64,000 nucleotides of DNA, taken from UBA2210 sp036825195 (lineage in GTDB: Bacteria > Desulfobacterota > Syntrophia > Syntrophales > UBA2210). How positions within the stretch are numbered: position 1 is the first letter of the stretch; each line of letters opens with the position of its first letter. Of this stretch, positions 1-8,847 are shown one piece after another. Where the stretch lies: contig DAISYQ010000002.1 of assembly GCA_036825195.1 (NCBI GenBank), forward strand, positions 137,498-201,497. The letters are read 5' to 3'. The position numbers and the translations under genes are program-made. The notes below the pieces were generated by a model. That model worked only from the letters and a program-made list of their open reading frames with translations. It made no database searches and was not told the origin of the DNA.

Positions 1-2
1 TT

Positions 3-1133
3 GCCTTGGGCGTTGCAGTTGGTTTTTACCTGCCTGCTAATCAGGAAACTGAACAGGATTTAAGCCAGGTTGGCGGAGTATATTTTATCGGTGAGCGTGA
101 TTTCCCTGATGGTATAGCCGTTGACGGGACAACCGTCATTGACGAAGACGGCAATATTGATGCTCCAATCACTTCTACTACCGGTTCGTTTTCAAGCACT
201 CTAAGTGTAACTGGCGCCGCTTCTTTGTCCTCATCCTTAACGGTCGGTACTAATTTGACCGGCACGGACGGGGTTATTGGCTATACCGACGATACCGCTT
301 CAACTACCGATGAAGTAGATATCTTAACCTTTACCCGCACCCATTCAGACGCGACAACCGGAGCTGACGACGGCATCGGTTCGTGTATTGAGTGGCTGAA
401 CGAGGACGAGGACGGAAATGCCACCACGACCGCAAAAATCTGTGGAGTATCTTTAGACACCGCTACCTCTTCACAGGACGTTGCTTTAACGTTCGATATA
501 AAAACTCAAAACGGTTACACTTATTTTGAGGGTATGCGGTTGGATGAACACGGTTATCTTGGCTTAGGCACAACCACACCAGACAGCAAATTAACTGTCT
601 TATCCACTGGCACACAATTGAAGCTATCCTATGACGCTTCAAACTACGGCACATTTGCCGTTGGCTCCGGTGGTGATTTGACAATATCTGCTTCTGGTGG
701 AGACATTTCTTTTGGTGATGATAATTTATCAACTACAGGAAATGCCAATGTTGGAGGCTTAACCCACGGGAACACAATGGTTGCCTCATCAACTTCAAAT
801 GCAGCAGAAACCCTATCGGTTACTGACCTTACCAGCTATTCTGGTATGGACTACACCCCAGGCGATTTAGCTGTCACTTTGTCAATTCCAGCCTCATCCA
901 CGTTGGAATCATTTATTTCCAATGCTGGTAAATGTTTTGACTGGAGATTTAGAAACCTCGATGAGACCGCCGCTACTTCAACTACAATCGCTGCCGGGAC
1001 AGGCATAGATTTAGTTGAAAATGAAAACGGCGATGTTGTCATTGAAGGCGGAAATGAAGCACAGCTAAAATTCTGTCGTGAACTTGATACCGATATTACT
1101 GTCTATGTTGATGAATATATAGCCGCTGATTAG
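3..1133 (+). CDS. Fibre-like S/T-rich virion protein, 5' end missing
   Basis: The reading frame is open to the left window edge, and its first visible residues (ALGVAVGFYLPANQ) read like the end of a hydrophobic signal or anchor segment. The true start is therefore probably upstream; a TTG at position 6 is an unlikely start. About 376 residues are visible. They are rich in Ser, Thr, Gly and Asp, with beta-type repeats such as GLGTTTPDSKLTV, a style common in tail fibres and in secreted proteins of candidate-phyla bacteria. Two cysteines occur near the C-terminus. It is followed by a small gene and two more signal-bearing proteins. A role in the tail fibre or virion surface is inference from composition and position. 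Confidence 0.6.
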   Translation, partial: ALGVAVGFYLPANQETEQDLSQVGGVYFIGERDFPDGIAVDGTTVIDEDGNIDAPITSTTGSFSSTLSVTGAASLSSSLTVGTNLTGTDGVIGYTDDTASTTDEVDILTFTRTHSDATTGADDGIGSCIEWLNEDEDGNATTTAKICGVSLDTATSSQDVALTFDIKTQNGYTYFEGMRLDEHGYLGLGTTTPDSKLTVLSTGTQLKLSYDASNYGTFAVGSGGDLTISASGGDISFGDDNLSTTGNANVGGLTHGNTMVASSTSNAAETLSVTDLTSYSGMDYTPGDLAVTLSIPASSTLESFISNAGKCFDWRFRNLDETAATSTTIAAGTGIDLVENENGDVVIEGGNEAQLKFCRELDTDITVYVDEYIAAD

Positions 1134-1202
1134 CTGATTAATTGAGGATATTTCTTGCCTCTCATTCTGGGAGGCAGGGCTATATTCTTAAATATAAACA
1201 CT

Positions 1203-1511
1203 ATGTTTTACAAAAAATTATCACAGGCGGGCAGCCAGCCGTCGGCAACAGCTACCGCCACCAGCTTAAAAAATTTAATTCAAACAGCTGACAGCAACAT
1301 CACAGACGCGGATCTTGCCGGGATTGAAATTATCGAATTGAATCCGGAGGGCGACATTAGATATTTAGTCGGTGCAGAGCCTACCACCGCAAAAGGAATG
1401 GCTTTGCTTTCAGGACAGACAAGAGTTTTAGAGGGTGTCCACCCGAAAGACCTTTATCTAATCGCGTCTGCTACCACCAAGGTTAATATCCAACTTGGCT
1501 ACGCTTCTTAA
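1203..1511 (+). CDS. Small phage protein of unknown function
   Basis: A 102-residue protein starting at ATG 1203. A TTG start 16 codons upstream is possible but adds an unconvincing extension. There is no Shine-Dalgarno site; the leader is A/T rich. The N-terminal 30 residues are Ala/Ser/Thr rich. The rest has alternating hydrophobic strands (IEIIELNPEGDIRYLVG, then DLYLIASATTKVNIQLGY) that resemble small beta-sandwich virion decoration or fibre-accessory proteins. No catalytic motif is visible. It sits between two fibre-like genes, 12 bases before the next start. The function is not recognised. Confidence 0.6.
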   Translation: MFYKKLSQAGSQPSATATATSLKNLIQTADSNITDADLAGIEIIELNPEGDIRYLVGAEPTTAKGMALLSGQTRVLEGVHPKDLYLIASATTKVNIQLGYAS

Positions 1512-1523
1512 TTTTTTAAATAT

Positions 1524-2300
1524 ATGACTAAAAAAATTCTAATTTACAGCGCATTACTTGCATTGCCATTTATGGCGCTAATCAGTTTTGGAATAAGTCA
1601 GATACCAAAAGAGCAAACTCAAATCATTACGCAAAATAGTGTTTCTGATTTTAAAGTCGGCAATATAACGCCTTTCCCAGTCGGCGCTCCGAGCTATTGG
1701 CAGGATAACGGCGATTATTTGACCGTAAGAAGTGGCGACGGGATTTTGATTACCGCCTCTTCAACTCTTACAAATTTACACGCCACGATTGCTGGCTATT
1801 TAACTGAAAGCGACTATTACGGTTCATCTACCCCTGAACATATCACCAGCTTGCCCAATTCAAGCTATATAACGCTTACAGATTTATCCGCTACTTCGCC
1901 TTTGACATACAACAGCGGGACCGGCGTGATTGCCGTGGACGGCAGTTATAACATTCCCTTGACTGGCTCAACAACCGAGTGGACGACTGCTTACGGCTGG
2001 GGTGATCACTCGACTGCCGGATATTTAACATCGGTTTCATTGTCAGACTTAACTTTAGACACAGGTAATATCTATATCGGCGATGCTTCTAATAATCCGA
2101 CAGCTACATCGAGTTTATTTATGGATACGAATGGTTATGTCGGCGTAGCCTCTTCTTCGCCTAGCTGGACATTTTCAGTCGGTAGCGGCCCAGGAACGGC
2201 AACAACTACATCCGGGGCGTTTAGTTTAGGCAATGGATTTTGTATTTATGAAGATACATCAACGACAACTCCTAATATGACTATCGGGGCTTGTCCGTAA
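1524..2300 (+). CDS. Signal-bearing fibre-like protein
   Basis: A 258-residue protein. Residues 4-25 form a clear hydrophobic N-terminal segment after MTKK, like a signal peptide or membrane anchor. The remainder is Ser/Thr/Gly rich and contains TEWTTAYGWGDHSTAGY near residue 150, a motif type seen repeatedly in phage tail-fibre stalks. The C-terminal half is rich in TATTTS-like runs with a late Cys pair. The leader is A/T rich without a Shine-Dalgarno site. It ends four bases before the next gene. A surface or fibre role is likely; a signal peptide is unusual for a virion protein. Confidence 0.62.
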   Translation: MTKKILIYSALLALPFMALISFGISQIPKEQTQIITQNSVSDFKVGNITPFPVGAPSYWQDNGDYLTVRSGDGILITASSTLTNLHATIAGYLTESDYYGSSTPEHITSLPNSSYITLTDLSATSPLTYNSGTGVIAVDGSYNIPLTGSTTEWTTAYGWGDHSTAGYLTSVSLSDLTLDTGNIYIGDASNNPTATSSLFMDTNGYVGVASSSPSWTFSVGSGPGTATTTSGAFSLGNGFCIYEDTSTTTPNMTIGACP

Positions 2301-2304
2301 ATTT

Positions 2305-3096
2305 ATGAATAAAATAAAAAAAATAATATTATCTGTTGCAATTTTTGGTTTAATCATCGGAGTTGTTGGTTATCAGGCACTAGATACGAAAGCATCTGTA
2401 AATACTGGTTGGAAGACTGCAACTGTTGTTGTTTCTGCAGATAGTTGGACAAATCCAAGTTATGGTTTGGTTGAAGATGGAAATTCAGCAGAAACATCTG
2501 GGTCTCCTGGGAATATTAATTCATACTATGCCCTTTCTTGGGACGGTGGTTCTTCTTGGACATCATTTTATGGTGGACTTGGAAATCCAGGAACAGGTTT
2601 AATTTGGCAATACTGGTATTACGAATCACCAGCAGACGAAACTTATACTTGGGGTAGGACTTGGAGTGACTCTGAATTATCTGATGATAATTTTCAACTT
2701 CAAATCCGTTGGGGTGGGACTTCACCATATTTTTACTATATAGTTGATACATTTGGATTTGATATACCAGCTGGTGCAACTATTGACGGAATAAAAGTTG
2801 GTCAAAAGAATAGTTATTCCGGAGGACACGCTTTTATAGATTCATTAAAAGCTATTGTTTACTACACAGAAGCTGCAACTCCCTGCGAAGCTCCGACAGA
2901 AGGCACTATTTGGGATGTAGCATTATCAGAAAATTGTCATATTACGGATTACCAGCAGTTTAACGGAACTTTAAATTGTTTTGGCACAGGTTCATTTGTT
3001 GTTGATACAAACGGAACATTAGTAGTGGAAAAAATAAACTGCCCCGGAATAATGCCGAAAGGCACGGGCAAAATTATTATCAAAAATATTCCTTAA
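2305..3096 (+). CDS. Signal-bearing aromatic-rich surface-type protein
   Basis: A 263-residue protein. MNKIKKIILSVAIFGLIIG is a textbook N-terminal signal or anchor. The mature part is rich in Trp, Tyr, Gly and Ser and looks all-beta, like a carbohydrate-binding or adhesive fold. Four cysteines lie in the last 90 residues (for example TPCEAPTEG, ENCHITDYQ, LNCFGTG and INCPGIMP). No enzyme motif is seen. It is the fourth of a tight rightward series and has an A/T-rich leader. It could be a receptor-binding accessory or a secreted product; the sequence does not decide between these. Confidence 0.6.
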   Translation: MNKIKKIILSVAIFGLIIGVVGYQALDTKASVNTGWKTATVVVSADSWTNPSYGLVEDGNSAETSGSPGNINSYYALSWDGGSSWTSFYGGLGNPGTGLIWQYWYYESPADETYTWGRTWSDSELSDDNFQLQIRWGGTSPYFYYIVDTFGFDIPAGATIDGIKVGQKNSYSGGHAFIDSLKAIVYYTEAATPCEAPTEGTIWDVALSENCHITDYQQFNGTLNCFGTGSFVVDTNGTLVVEKINCPGIMPKGTGKIIIKNIP

Positions 3097-3112
3097 AAAT
3101 TAACATAAATTT

Positions 3113-3370
3113 ATGGAACTATTATTAGCAGCCTTGGCAACGGGCATAACAGAGATTGTCAAATTACTAAGCAATAAATTCGGCAAAGAGCTTAGTAAAA
3201 CCATTGTGTTTGGTATTGTTTTCACATTGGTATTGGCAGGGACTTATTCAATCAGAACTGGTCTGGTGCCGATGGAATTATTAAAACAGTATATAGCCAT
3301 TCTCACGGAGGCAATCGGTCTCTATCATTTGATTGTCAAGCCAGTCAAAAGCGCACTTCTTGAGCAGTAA
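3113..3370 (+). CDS. Holin-like membrane protein
   Basis: An 85-residue protein with two or three hydrophobic segments: residues 2-18 (weak), 30-48 (IVFGIVFTLVLAGTY) and 60-75. It has a Lys-rich loop and a short polar tail. Size, topology and position (just before small membrane proteins and a peptidase) fit a phage holin that forms the membrane lesion in lysis. Its leader (ACATAAATTT before ATG) has no Shine-Dalgarno site. No family signature is certain by eye, so the holin call rests on architecture and context. Confidence 0.6.
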   Translation: MELLLAALATGITEIVKLLSNKFGKELSKTIVFGIVFTLVLAGTYSIRTGLVPMELLKQYIAILTEAIGLYHLIVKPVKSALLEQ

Positions 3371-3393
3371 ATTTAACAAATAAACATAAAAAT

Positions 3394-3627
3394 ATGGAGC
3401 AACCTAAACCAAGGATACCGAGGTTTGTAGTTGATATTCTCGTTATGCTGATGTTTGCAGCTTACGGTTGGATATTTACAAGTGTCTGCGACAACATAGA
3501 TAAAAATTCAGCCAGAATAGATAAGGTAGAAGACGAAGTTGACGACCTTTATCCTACATTTACGGAAATCAAGGAGCGTTTGGCTGGCATGGAAAGCACA
3601 TTGGAATATTTAAAAAATAAAAAATAA
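3394..3627 (+). CDS. Membrane-anchored coiled-coil lysis-type protein
   Basis: A 77-residue protein with one transmembrane helix (about residues 13-31, VDILVMLMFAAYGWIFTSV). It is followed by a charged heptad-like helix (DKNSARIDKVEDEVDDLY and onwards) predicted to be a coiled coil. This layout resembles XhlA-like or spanin-like partners of holins. It lies 23 bases after the holin-like gene and three bases before a tiny membrane peptide, so it is probably part of the lysis block. The precise role is inference. Confidence 0.58.
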   Translation: MEQPKPRIPRFVVDILVMLMFAAYGWIFTSVCDNIDKNSARIDKVEDEVDDLYPTFTEIKERLAGMESTLEYLKNKK

Positions 3628-3630
3628 CCT

Positions 3631-3717
3631 ATGTATAGCGACTATAACGACAAATGGCTTTTACTATATTTATTCTTTCTGGCCGTTTCGTTTTATCTCG
3701 CTTGGATTATTGTATGA
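3631..3717 (+). CDS. Tiny membrane peptide (28 residues)
   Basis: ATG 3631 to TGA 3717 encodes 28 residues. A polar start (MYSDYNDKW) is followed by one hydrophobic helix (LLLYLFFLAVSFYLAWIIV). It begins three bases after the preceding stop and overlaps the next tiny gene by four bases (ATGA). Tight packing inside the lysis block and clean single-helix character support it as real, but its size makes this uncertain. There is no Shine-Dalgarno site. Confidence 0.42.
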   Translation: MYSDYNDKWLLLYLFFLAVSFYLAWIIV

Positions 3718-3794
3718 AATGGGCCATAGCTGCCATTCTGATATTTATCGCTTTCTTATGGTGGTTTAATTTAGGGATATTTAATTGTTTTTAA
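3714..3794 (+). CDS. Tiny membrane peptide (26 residues)
   Basis: ATG 3714 to TAA 3794 encodes 26 residues, nearly all one hydrophobic helix (MKWAIAAILIFIAFLWWF) with a late Cys. Its start overlaps the stop of the previous peptide (ATGA), and it ends six bases before the peptidase start. Paired, overlapping one-helix peptides next to holin and endolysin candidates suggest accessory lysis or spanin-like functions. This is inferred from architecture only. Confidence 0.4.
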   Translation: MKWAIAAILIFIAFLWWFNLGIFNCF

Positions 3795-3800
3795 AAATAT

Positions 3801-4868
3801 ATGTTCGAAGAAATAAAATCTTTGTTTTTTGACACTCCTCTGGGTTTAAAAAAACTTCCCCAAGACAACAGGGACTTGGGCTTTAATTGGCTTTTCGGGA
3901 CTGATTACGAACCGAAACACAAAACAAGAGTCTTAGAACCGTTATCTGTTAAAACTCAAAAATGGAATACGTGCGGGTGGGCTGCTTCTGTAGCTTCGAA
4001 AGAAATAGATGAAAAAGTAAAACTATCAATTCGGGTTTTTGTCATTATTGGCAAATTTCTGGGCTACATATCAGGTGACGGTTTTTCCAACTTACGAGAC
4101 AACGAGAAAGCCCTGCAAAAAATGGGAGTAGCCGAAGAGGGTGTAATCCCTGAATCGGCCGACTCTTGGGAAGAATACAGCGACACATCTTTATTAACAG
4201 AAGAAGTCAAAACAAACGCCGCCAAACATAAATCAAAGTCATTCTGGCGAATTTACAATACCAGCGAAATCTACAAAGCCATAGATGACGGCAGACCGGT
4301 TAAAATCGGCGTCAGGTGGTATTACGGTCTGAATATGTCAGGCGGATTTTGCTGGCCGTGGCTGTATAAAATTATCAGTTGGCTTGTCGGCGGACATGCA
4401 ATGTTTGTCCGGGGTTATAATACCGACTACCAGGGACAGAAAGTCTTTATTGTCAGAAACTCATTTGGTATTGGCTACGGCGACAAAGGCGACCTCTATA
4501 TCACCGAAGAAGACCTGCAAAAAGAAATAGAGCTTTACGGGGCATTCGCCAACCTTGATGAAACAGTGGAAGTCGGTAAGTGGCTGGCTGAGAGTCAAGG
4601 CAAGGTTGTTAAAACTATCGACAACCAGAATGTTTATCTAATCCAAGGCAACCAAAAGCGTTTATATCCAGATGAGCCAACCTTGATCGCCCACGGAAAA
4701 GACCTTTCTGACATAATAATTGTGGAAGCTGAAATATTAGACCAGGTGCAGGCCGGTGAAAAAATCAACTTCTGGGACGGCGGAAACGTCAAACAGGTAA
4801 GGGCCATGATTCAACAGAGAGAGGAGTTAAAAACAAAATTCAAAAAATACTTTAACGAATTATTTTAA
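3801..4868 (+). CDS. Papain-like (C1A) cysteine peptidase
   Basis: A 355-residue protein with the papain catalytic set: Gln53 and Cys58 in TQKWNTCGWAAS, His199 in GGHAMFVRGYN and Asn220 in RNSFGIGYGDKG. No signal peptide is seen. The segment CWPWLYKIISWLVGG just before His199 is unusually hydrophobic. Residues 265-355 form an added C-terminal region (NVYLIQGNQKRLYPD) that resembles a short wall- or protein-binding module and is followed by a Lys-rich helix. It lies right after the holin-like block, so it may act as the lysis enzyme or may process virion or host proteins. The catalytic call is strong; the substrate is unknown. Confidence 0.85.
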   Translation: MFEEIKSLFFDTPLGLKKLPQDNRDLGFNWLFGTDYEPKHKTRVLEPLSVKTQKWNTCGWAASVASKEIDEKVKLSIRVFVIIGKFLGYISGDGFSNLRDNEKALQKMGVAEEGVIPESADSWEEYSDTSLLTEEVKTNAAKHKSKSFWRIYNTSEIYKAIDDGRPVKIGVRWYYGLNMSGGFCWPWLYKIISWLVGGHAMFVRGYNTDYQGQKVFIVRNSFGIGYGDKGDLYITEEDLQKEIELYGAFANLDETVEVGKWLAESQGKVVKTIDNQNVYLIQGNQKRLYPDEPTLIAHGKDLSDIIIVEAEILDQVQAGEKINFWDGGNVKQVRAMIQQREELKTKFKKYFNELF

Positions 4869-4872
4869 ATAA

Positions 4873-5454
4873 ATGATTGGCGAAGAAATTTACAATTTAG
4901 CCAAGCAGGAAATGGACGGCGAGGAGTTTGAGAGCGAAGAAGACGCTTTGCGGGCAATGAACGTTGCTTACAGAAAAATCCTTGCCGAGCGGATTTGGGA
5001 AATTCTGAAGAAAACAACCACCCTGGCAGCGGGCACGACATCTTTAGCGGGAATTATCGCCCTTGATTTTGTTATTAGGCTTTGGGCAACCAAAGGTAAA
5101 AGTAATGATGAAATAGAGCTTACCAAGGGAAATTTTGGCGACCGTTACGATTACAATATAGATATGGATTACTGGATTGACCTGGCGAACAACCAAATCG
5201 GATTCCGCTATTCCGATGTTTGGGATGAATACGACTTGATTACCGATTATAAATACAAGCCTGATGCTTTGACGATGGAAACTGAGCCGGTATTTCCGGA
5301 AGATTATCACCCGAGAATAGCCTATGAAATGGTTATGGCTTTCAAACGAGGCGACGAAAGTTTTGACGGATACGCTGAAGTTGAACGAAAGAACAATGAA
5401 CTGGCCGAACTGATGACCGACTGGAACGAGGGATTAAAAGAATGCAATTATTAA
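4873..5454 (+). CDS. Phage adaptor-like protein of unknown function
   Basis: A 193-residue acidic protein. An N-terminal helical part (residues 1-45, ALRAMNVAYRKILAERIWEIL) precedes a mixed region rich in Asp and Tyr (RYDYNIDMDYWIDL). No catalytic motif is seen. It begins four bases after the peptidase stop and ends one base before the nozzle-like gene. In podoviruses the gene next to the nozzle often encodes a head-tail adaptor or tail-tube protein, which is the basis of this tentative call. The leader is A/T rich. Confidence 0.55.
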   Translation: MIGEEIYNLAKQEMDGEEFESEEDALRAMNVAYRKILAERIWEILKKTTTLAAGTTSLAGIIALDFVIRLWATKGKSNDEIELTKGNFGDRYDYNIDMDYWIDLANNQIGFRYSDVWDEYDLITDYKYKPDALTMETEPVFPEDYHPRIAYEMVMAFKRGDESFDGYAEVERKNNELAELMTDWNEGLKECNY

Positions 5455-5455
5455 T

Positions 5456-7306
5456 ATGCCAAAAATCAAAAACGAAAAATCGGTTGAGGTTTTCGGACAG
5501 GGAACTATTAACGTCATAGGCTCTGAACTTATCAAAGACGGCGCGGCTTCAGCTTCCCGAAATTTCATTACCTATCTTGACCGCATAGAATTAACCAGAG
5601 GCAGAAAAATAATCGGAGCTGAGGAGAGTGGCAATAATCCGGTTAAAGGTTTATGGGCGATTGAAAAACCAGACGGAACTTGGCTTTTACTGCGAAAAAT
5701 CGGCACGGATTTACAATATCTTGATAGTGATGATGTTTGGCAGGACATTAAAACCGACTTTACGGCCAGCGAGGAATTATCTTTTGCCAATTCATTCACT
5801 CCGGCAGGCAGGCAAGTTTGGTTCTGCTGTGCTGACGGCCTTTTTAAATTATATCCCTCCAGCCCTACAAGCGTCATTGACTTAACTGACGATACTAAAA
5901 ATCCGAAAGTCAGAAGTAAGATTTTAATAGAAAAGTCAAGAATGATTGCTTGGGGGCACGAAGACGACCCAACCGGATTGAGATTTTCAAAAGTAGATCG
6001 GGACAGCAATTATACCGAAGTCACGGACGAAGCTATCGGAGCCTCAGGCAGTAAAACTTACACCGGCACACTTGATCACACTCAAATGTTCGGTTTGGTT
6101 ATTACAGACGGAACGCAGGTTGTCACGGACGACAAAAACGGAAACCTAACAGGTGACGGAACAGGCACGATAAACTATGCCACCGGCGAGTATTCAGTCA
6201 CATTCAATGCTACCACAACTGACGCGGTGACGGCCAGCTATCTTTATGAAAACAGCAATACAAACGGATTATCTGATTTCACATATTCCAGCCCGCGAGC
6301 AGCAGGCGAAGGCAATATCCAAAGACAGGACGCAATCGGAACCATATCCAAAAATGTTATCAGCTTTGCCAATCAGTTTTTTACCCTGCAAGACAGGGGA
6401 AGTTACAATGTTCAAATCGATTCAGACGATACCACCTGGAATAATGACCCATTCAGAACCCAGATAGGAACACCAACATGGAAGGCGAGCATTCCTGTAG
6501 CAGACGGCATAATCTTTGTTGACACCTATGATGAAGATAACCCAAAACTGCGCATGCTGGCCTATGACAAATACAATGAGCTGATAATTCCCTACGAGTT
6601 GAGCAAAGACAAATTTGATATGAGCGCCTACGAATACGACCAGTGCGCTATGGGTAAAAAGGGCGATTTGGTTTTAATCAGCTGCCGAACATCGAACAGT
6701 ACAGTCAATAACAGAACAATCGTCTATAACATGAAAAACGGCACCTTTGACGTATTAACTAACGGATACACCTGTTTTATCGAGGCAGACAATAAACTCT
6801 ATGCAGGCGACAGTTTGAGCCCGAATGTTTATGAAATATTGTCTGGTTATGATGACGACGGTTTTGAAATCGAAGGGGAATGGGAAGGCAAAAACGATAA
6901 TTTGAACACCGAGCAGTTGAAAAAAGTTAAGCGTTTTCAGATTGAGGGTTATATTTCCAAAGAACAGGCAACTGAAATATGGGCGTCCTACGATAATGAC
7001 GAATATGAATTATTAGGAACAATTAATGGCAACGGAGAATATGTTGACAAGGGCGGAAGTATTTTAGTCGGCGAACAGTTGGTAGGCGAGCAGAAAGTCG
7101 GCGACGGACCGGTTTTGGAAGTCTACCACTACTTGGCCGAAATAAAAATCATGACACCGAAATTTCAAAGAGTAAAACCCAAATTTGTTCCTACCGGTCT
7201 AGGCTACTTCGATTTCCGCAAATATAAATTTTCAGATATACGAACTAAGGGACATAAGCTTCCGAAAAAATACAGAACACAGGCGGCTGACGATGAGGAG
7301 GAATAA
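5456..7306 (+). CDS. Tail nozzle/stabilisation-like protein
   Basis: A 616-residue protein that looks like a beta-propeller. It has repeated short strands with Trp/Asp turns (GLWAIEKPDGTWLLLRKI, QVWFCCADGLFKLYP, SRMIAWGHEDDP and later blocks). Residues about 195-245 form an inserted beta domain rich in Thr and Asp. Propeller proteins of this size form the tail nozzle or plug of podoviruses. The C-terminus is basic, then acidic (DDEEE). It follows the adaptor-like gene with one base between them. The assignment is from fold character and gene order; no family hit can be claimed by eye. Confidence 0.6.
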   Translation: MPKIKNEKSVEVFGQGTINVIGSELIKDGAASASRNFITYLDRIELTRGRKIIGAEESGNNPVKGLWAIEKPDGTWLLLRKIGTDLQYLDSDDVWQDIKTDFTASEELSFANSFTPAGRQVWFCCADGLFKLYPSSPTSVIDLTDDTKNPKVRSKILIEKSRMIAWGHEDDPTGLRFSKVDRDSNYTEVTDEAIGASGSKTYTGTLDHTQMFGLVITDGTQVVTDDKNGNLTGDGTGTINYATGEYSVTFNATTTDAVTASYLYENSNTNGLSDFTYSSPRAAGEGNIQRQDAIGTISKNVISFANQFFTLQDRGSYNVQIDSDDTTWNNDPFRTQIGTPTWKASIPVADGIIFVDTYDEDNPKLRMLAYDKYNELIIPYELSKDKFDMSAYEYDQCAMGKKGDLVLISCRTSNSTVNNRTIVYNMKNGTFDVLTNGYTCFIEADNKLYAGDSLSPNVYEILSGYDDDGFEIEGEWEGKNDNLNTEQLKKVKRFQIEGYISKEQATEIWASYDNDEYELLGTINGNGEYVDKGGSILVGEQLVGEQKVGDGPVLEVYHYLAEIKIMTPKFQRVKPKFVPTGLGYFDFRKYKFSDIRTKGHKLPKKYRTQAADDEEE

Positions 7307-7334
7307 AACAATAAATAATTTTTAAAATAATCGT

Positions 7335-8810
7335 ATGAAAAAATACATTACATTATTTCTATTATCCACTCTCTTGCTTATTGGATCTGCGAGAGCGGAA
7401 ATCCAAAGAGCGACTTTGTTTAATCCCGATACTTGCGAGAGAAAAGTTGTTGAAATCGGACAACCTGGAATTTTTGACGGCGGCTGGGAGTTGGAAACTC
7501 CAAATAATAATTGCGGCAGCGATTTATTGCAGGTTGGCGTTGCCACAGGCGACAGCGATTTACCTCTAACATTAGCCAGTTTTGAAACTACACTTGCATC
7601 CAAATTAATCACGTCTGCAACAGAAATGACGTTGACTTCGGCAACCGATGACGACGGGAACACATTAAGCGGTTATTACGGCTTTACCATAGACTCGGGC
7701 TCTACCCTGCAGGAATATGTGATTGCCAACTGCACCGGCACGACCTGCACCGGAATGTTGAGAGGCATTTCGGTTGCCGATGGACAGACAGAAGTAACGG
7801 CCTTAAAACAAGAACACCGCAGGGGAGCCAGCGTCAAAGTCACGAACCATCCAAACCTCGTAATTATTACCGAAATATTGAACGGAAACGATGGAGTGCC
7901 AGCGAAGCTTTATTATGATAGCCAACCAACCTTTTCTGACGACGAAGAAATCATCACTAAAAAATATGCCGATGACTTGGCATTTTCCGGAGCTCCCAAC
8001 GCTTCAGAAACAGTCAAGGGTATTATCGAAATCGGCACCCAAACAGAAGTTGCCAGCTCTACCGCCACAGGGGGAACAGGAGCCGATTTAGTAATTCCTG
8101 CTGATATCGCAACCTCAAGTCCTGATGTTAGAGGGCTCTATATCCCGGTCTCTGAAAATGACGGCTATCTTGATCAGGATTGGCTTGATCTTACAGAGGA
8201 TTTTTCTTTGAGTGGAAACAATAATTTTAGCGGGACAAATTTGTTCACTGCTTCAACGACTTTAACCGCTACCACATCAATCAGTGCTTCTGACATTAAT
8301 AACGATGCTTTTATTTTAAATGGAGTGAGTTATCAGTTTCCAGCATCAAACGGAGCTAGTTCAACGGCGCTGATGACAGATGGCTCTGGTTCATTGAGTT
8401 GGAATTTATCGATTATAACTCCAGTTATGCTACAAACAACCAGGGATTTTGCTACAAGTTCAGAGGTTATCAATTTATCGCACGGTTTGGGGAGGGTTCC
8501 TTCTTATGTAAAGATTTACGGGAGAATGACAGCACCATCAACTATAAACCAAGTTAGTACTGGTTTTTCTGACGGCACAAATAACTATTGTATTTATTCA
8601 GACGCTGGAAGCGGAAGTGATACAAGAGCAAGCGGACAAAGCTCTAGTGTGTCAGTTCATTTTGAAGAATATAATACAGTGGGGCCAACCAGGGAAAGAC
8701 AGGAGGCAGTTGTTACATTTGATGAAACAAATATCATATTTACTTGGACAGAGACAGTAGTAGGGACAGGTTATGAAGGAACAATTTATCTAAGCATTGA
8801 AGTTTATTAA
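7335..8810 (+). CDS. Signal-bearing tail-fibre-like protein
   Basis: A 491-residue protein. Residues 1-21 are a signal peptide with a likely cleavage site after SARA. Four cysteines lie in the N-terminal third (TCERKV, NNCGSD, ANCTG, TTCTG). Near residue 220 the stretch ASETVKGIIEIGTQTEVA matches the repeat type of phage tail fibres (a 'G-v-elat-tEv' pattern). The C-terminal 130 residues look like a compact beta domain. A/T-rich leader. It lies between nozzle-like and ejection-like genes. A fibre or receptor-binding role is well supported; the signal peptide is odd for a virion part. Confidence 0.68.
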   Translation: MKKYITLFLLSTLLLIGSARAEIQRATLFNPDTCERKVVEIGQPGIFDGGWELETPNNNCGSDLLQVGVATGDSDLPLTLASFETTLASKLITSATEMTLTSATDDDGNTLSGYYGFTIDSGSTLQEYVIANCTGTTCTGMLRGISVADGQTEVTALKQEHRRGASVKVTNHPNLVIITEILNGNDGVPAKLYYDSQPTFSDDEEIITKKYADDLAFSGAPNASETVKGIIEIGTQTEVASSTATGGTGADLVIPADIATSSPDVRGLYIPVSENDGYLDQDWLDLTEDFSLSGNNNFSGTNLFTASTTLTATTSISASDINNDAFILNGVSYQFPASNGASSTALMTDGSGSLSWNLSIITPVMLQTTRDFATSSEVINLSHGLGRVPSYVKIYGRMTAPSTINQVSTGFSDGTNNYCIYSDAGSGSDTRASGQSSSVSVHFEEYNTVGPTRERQEAVVTFDETNIIFTWTETVVGTGYEGTIYLSIEVY

Positions 8811-8847
8811 GACTATATGTGATGTAAATAATTAAAATATCAACAAT

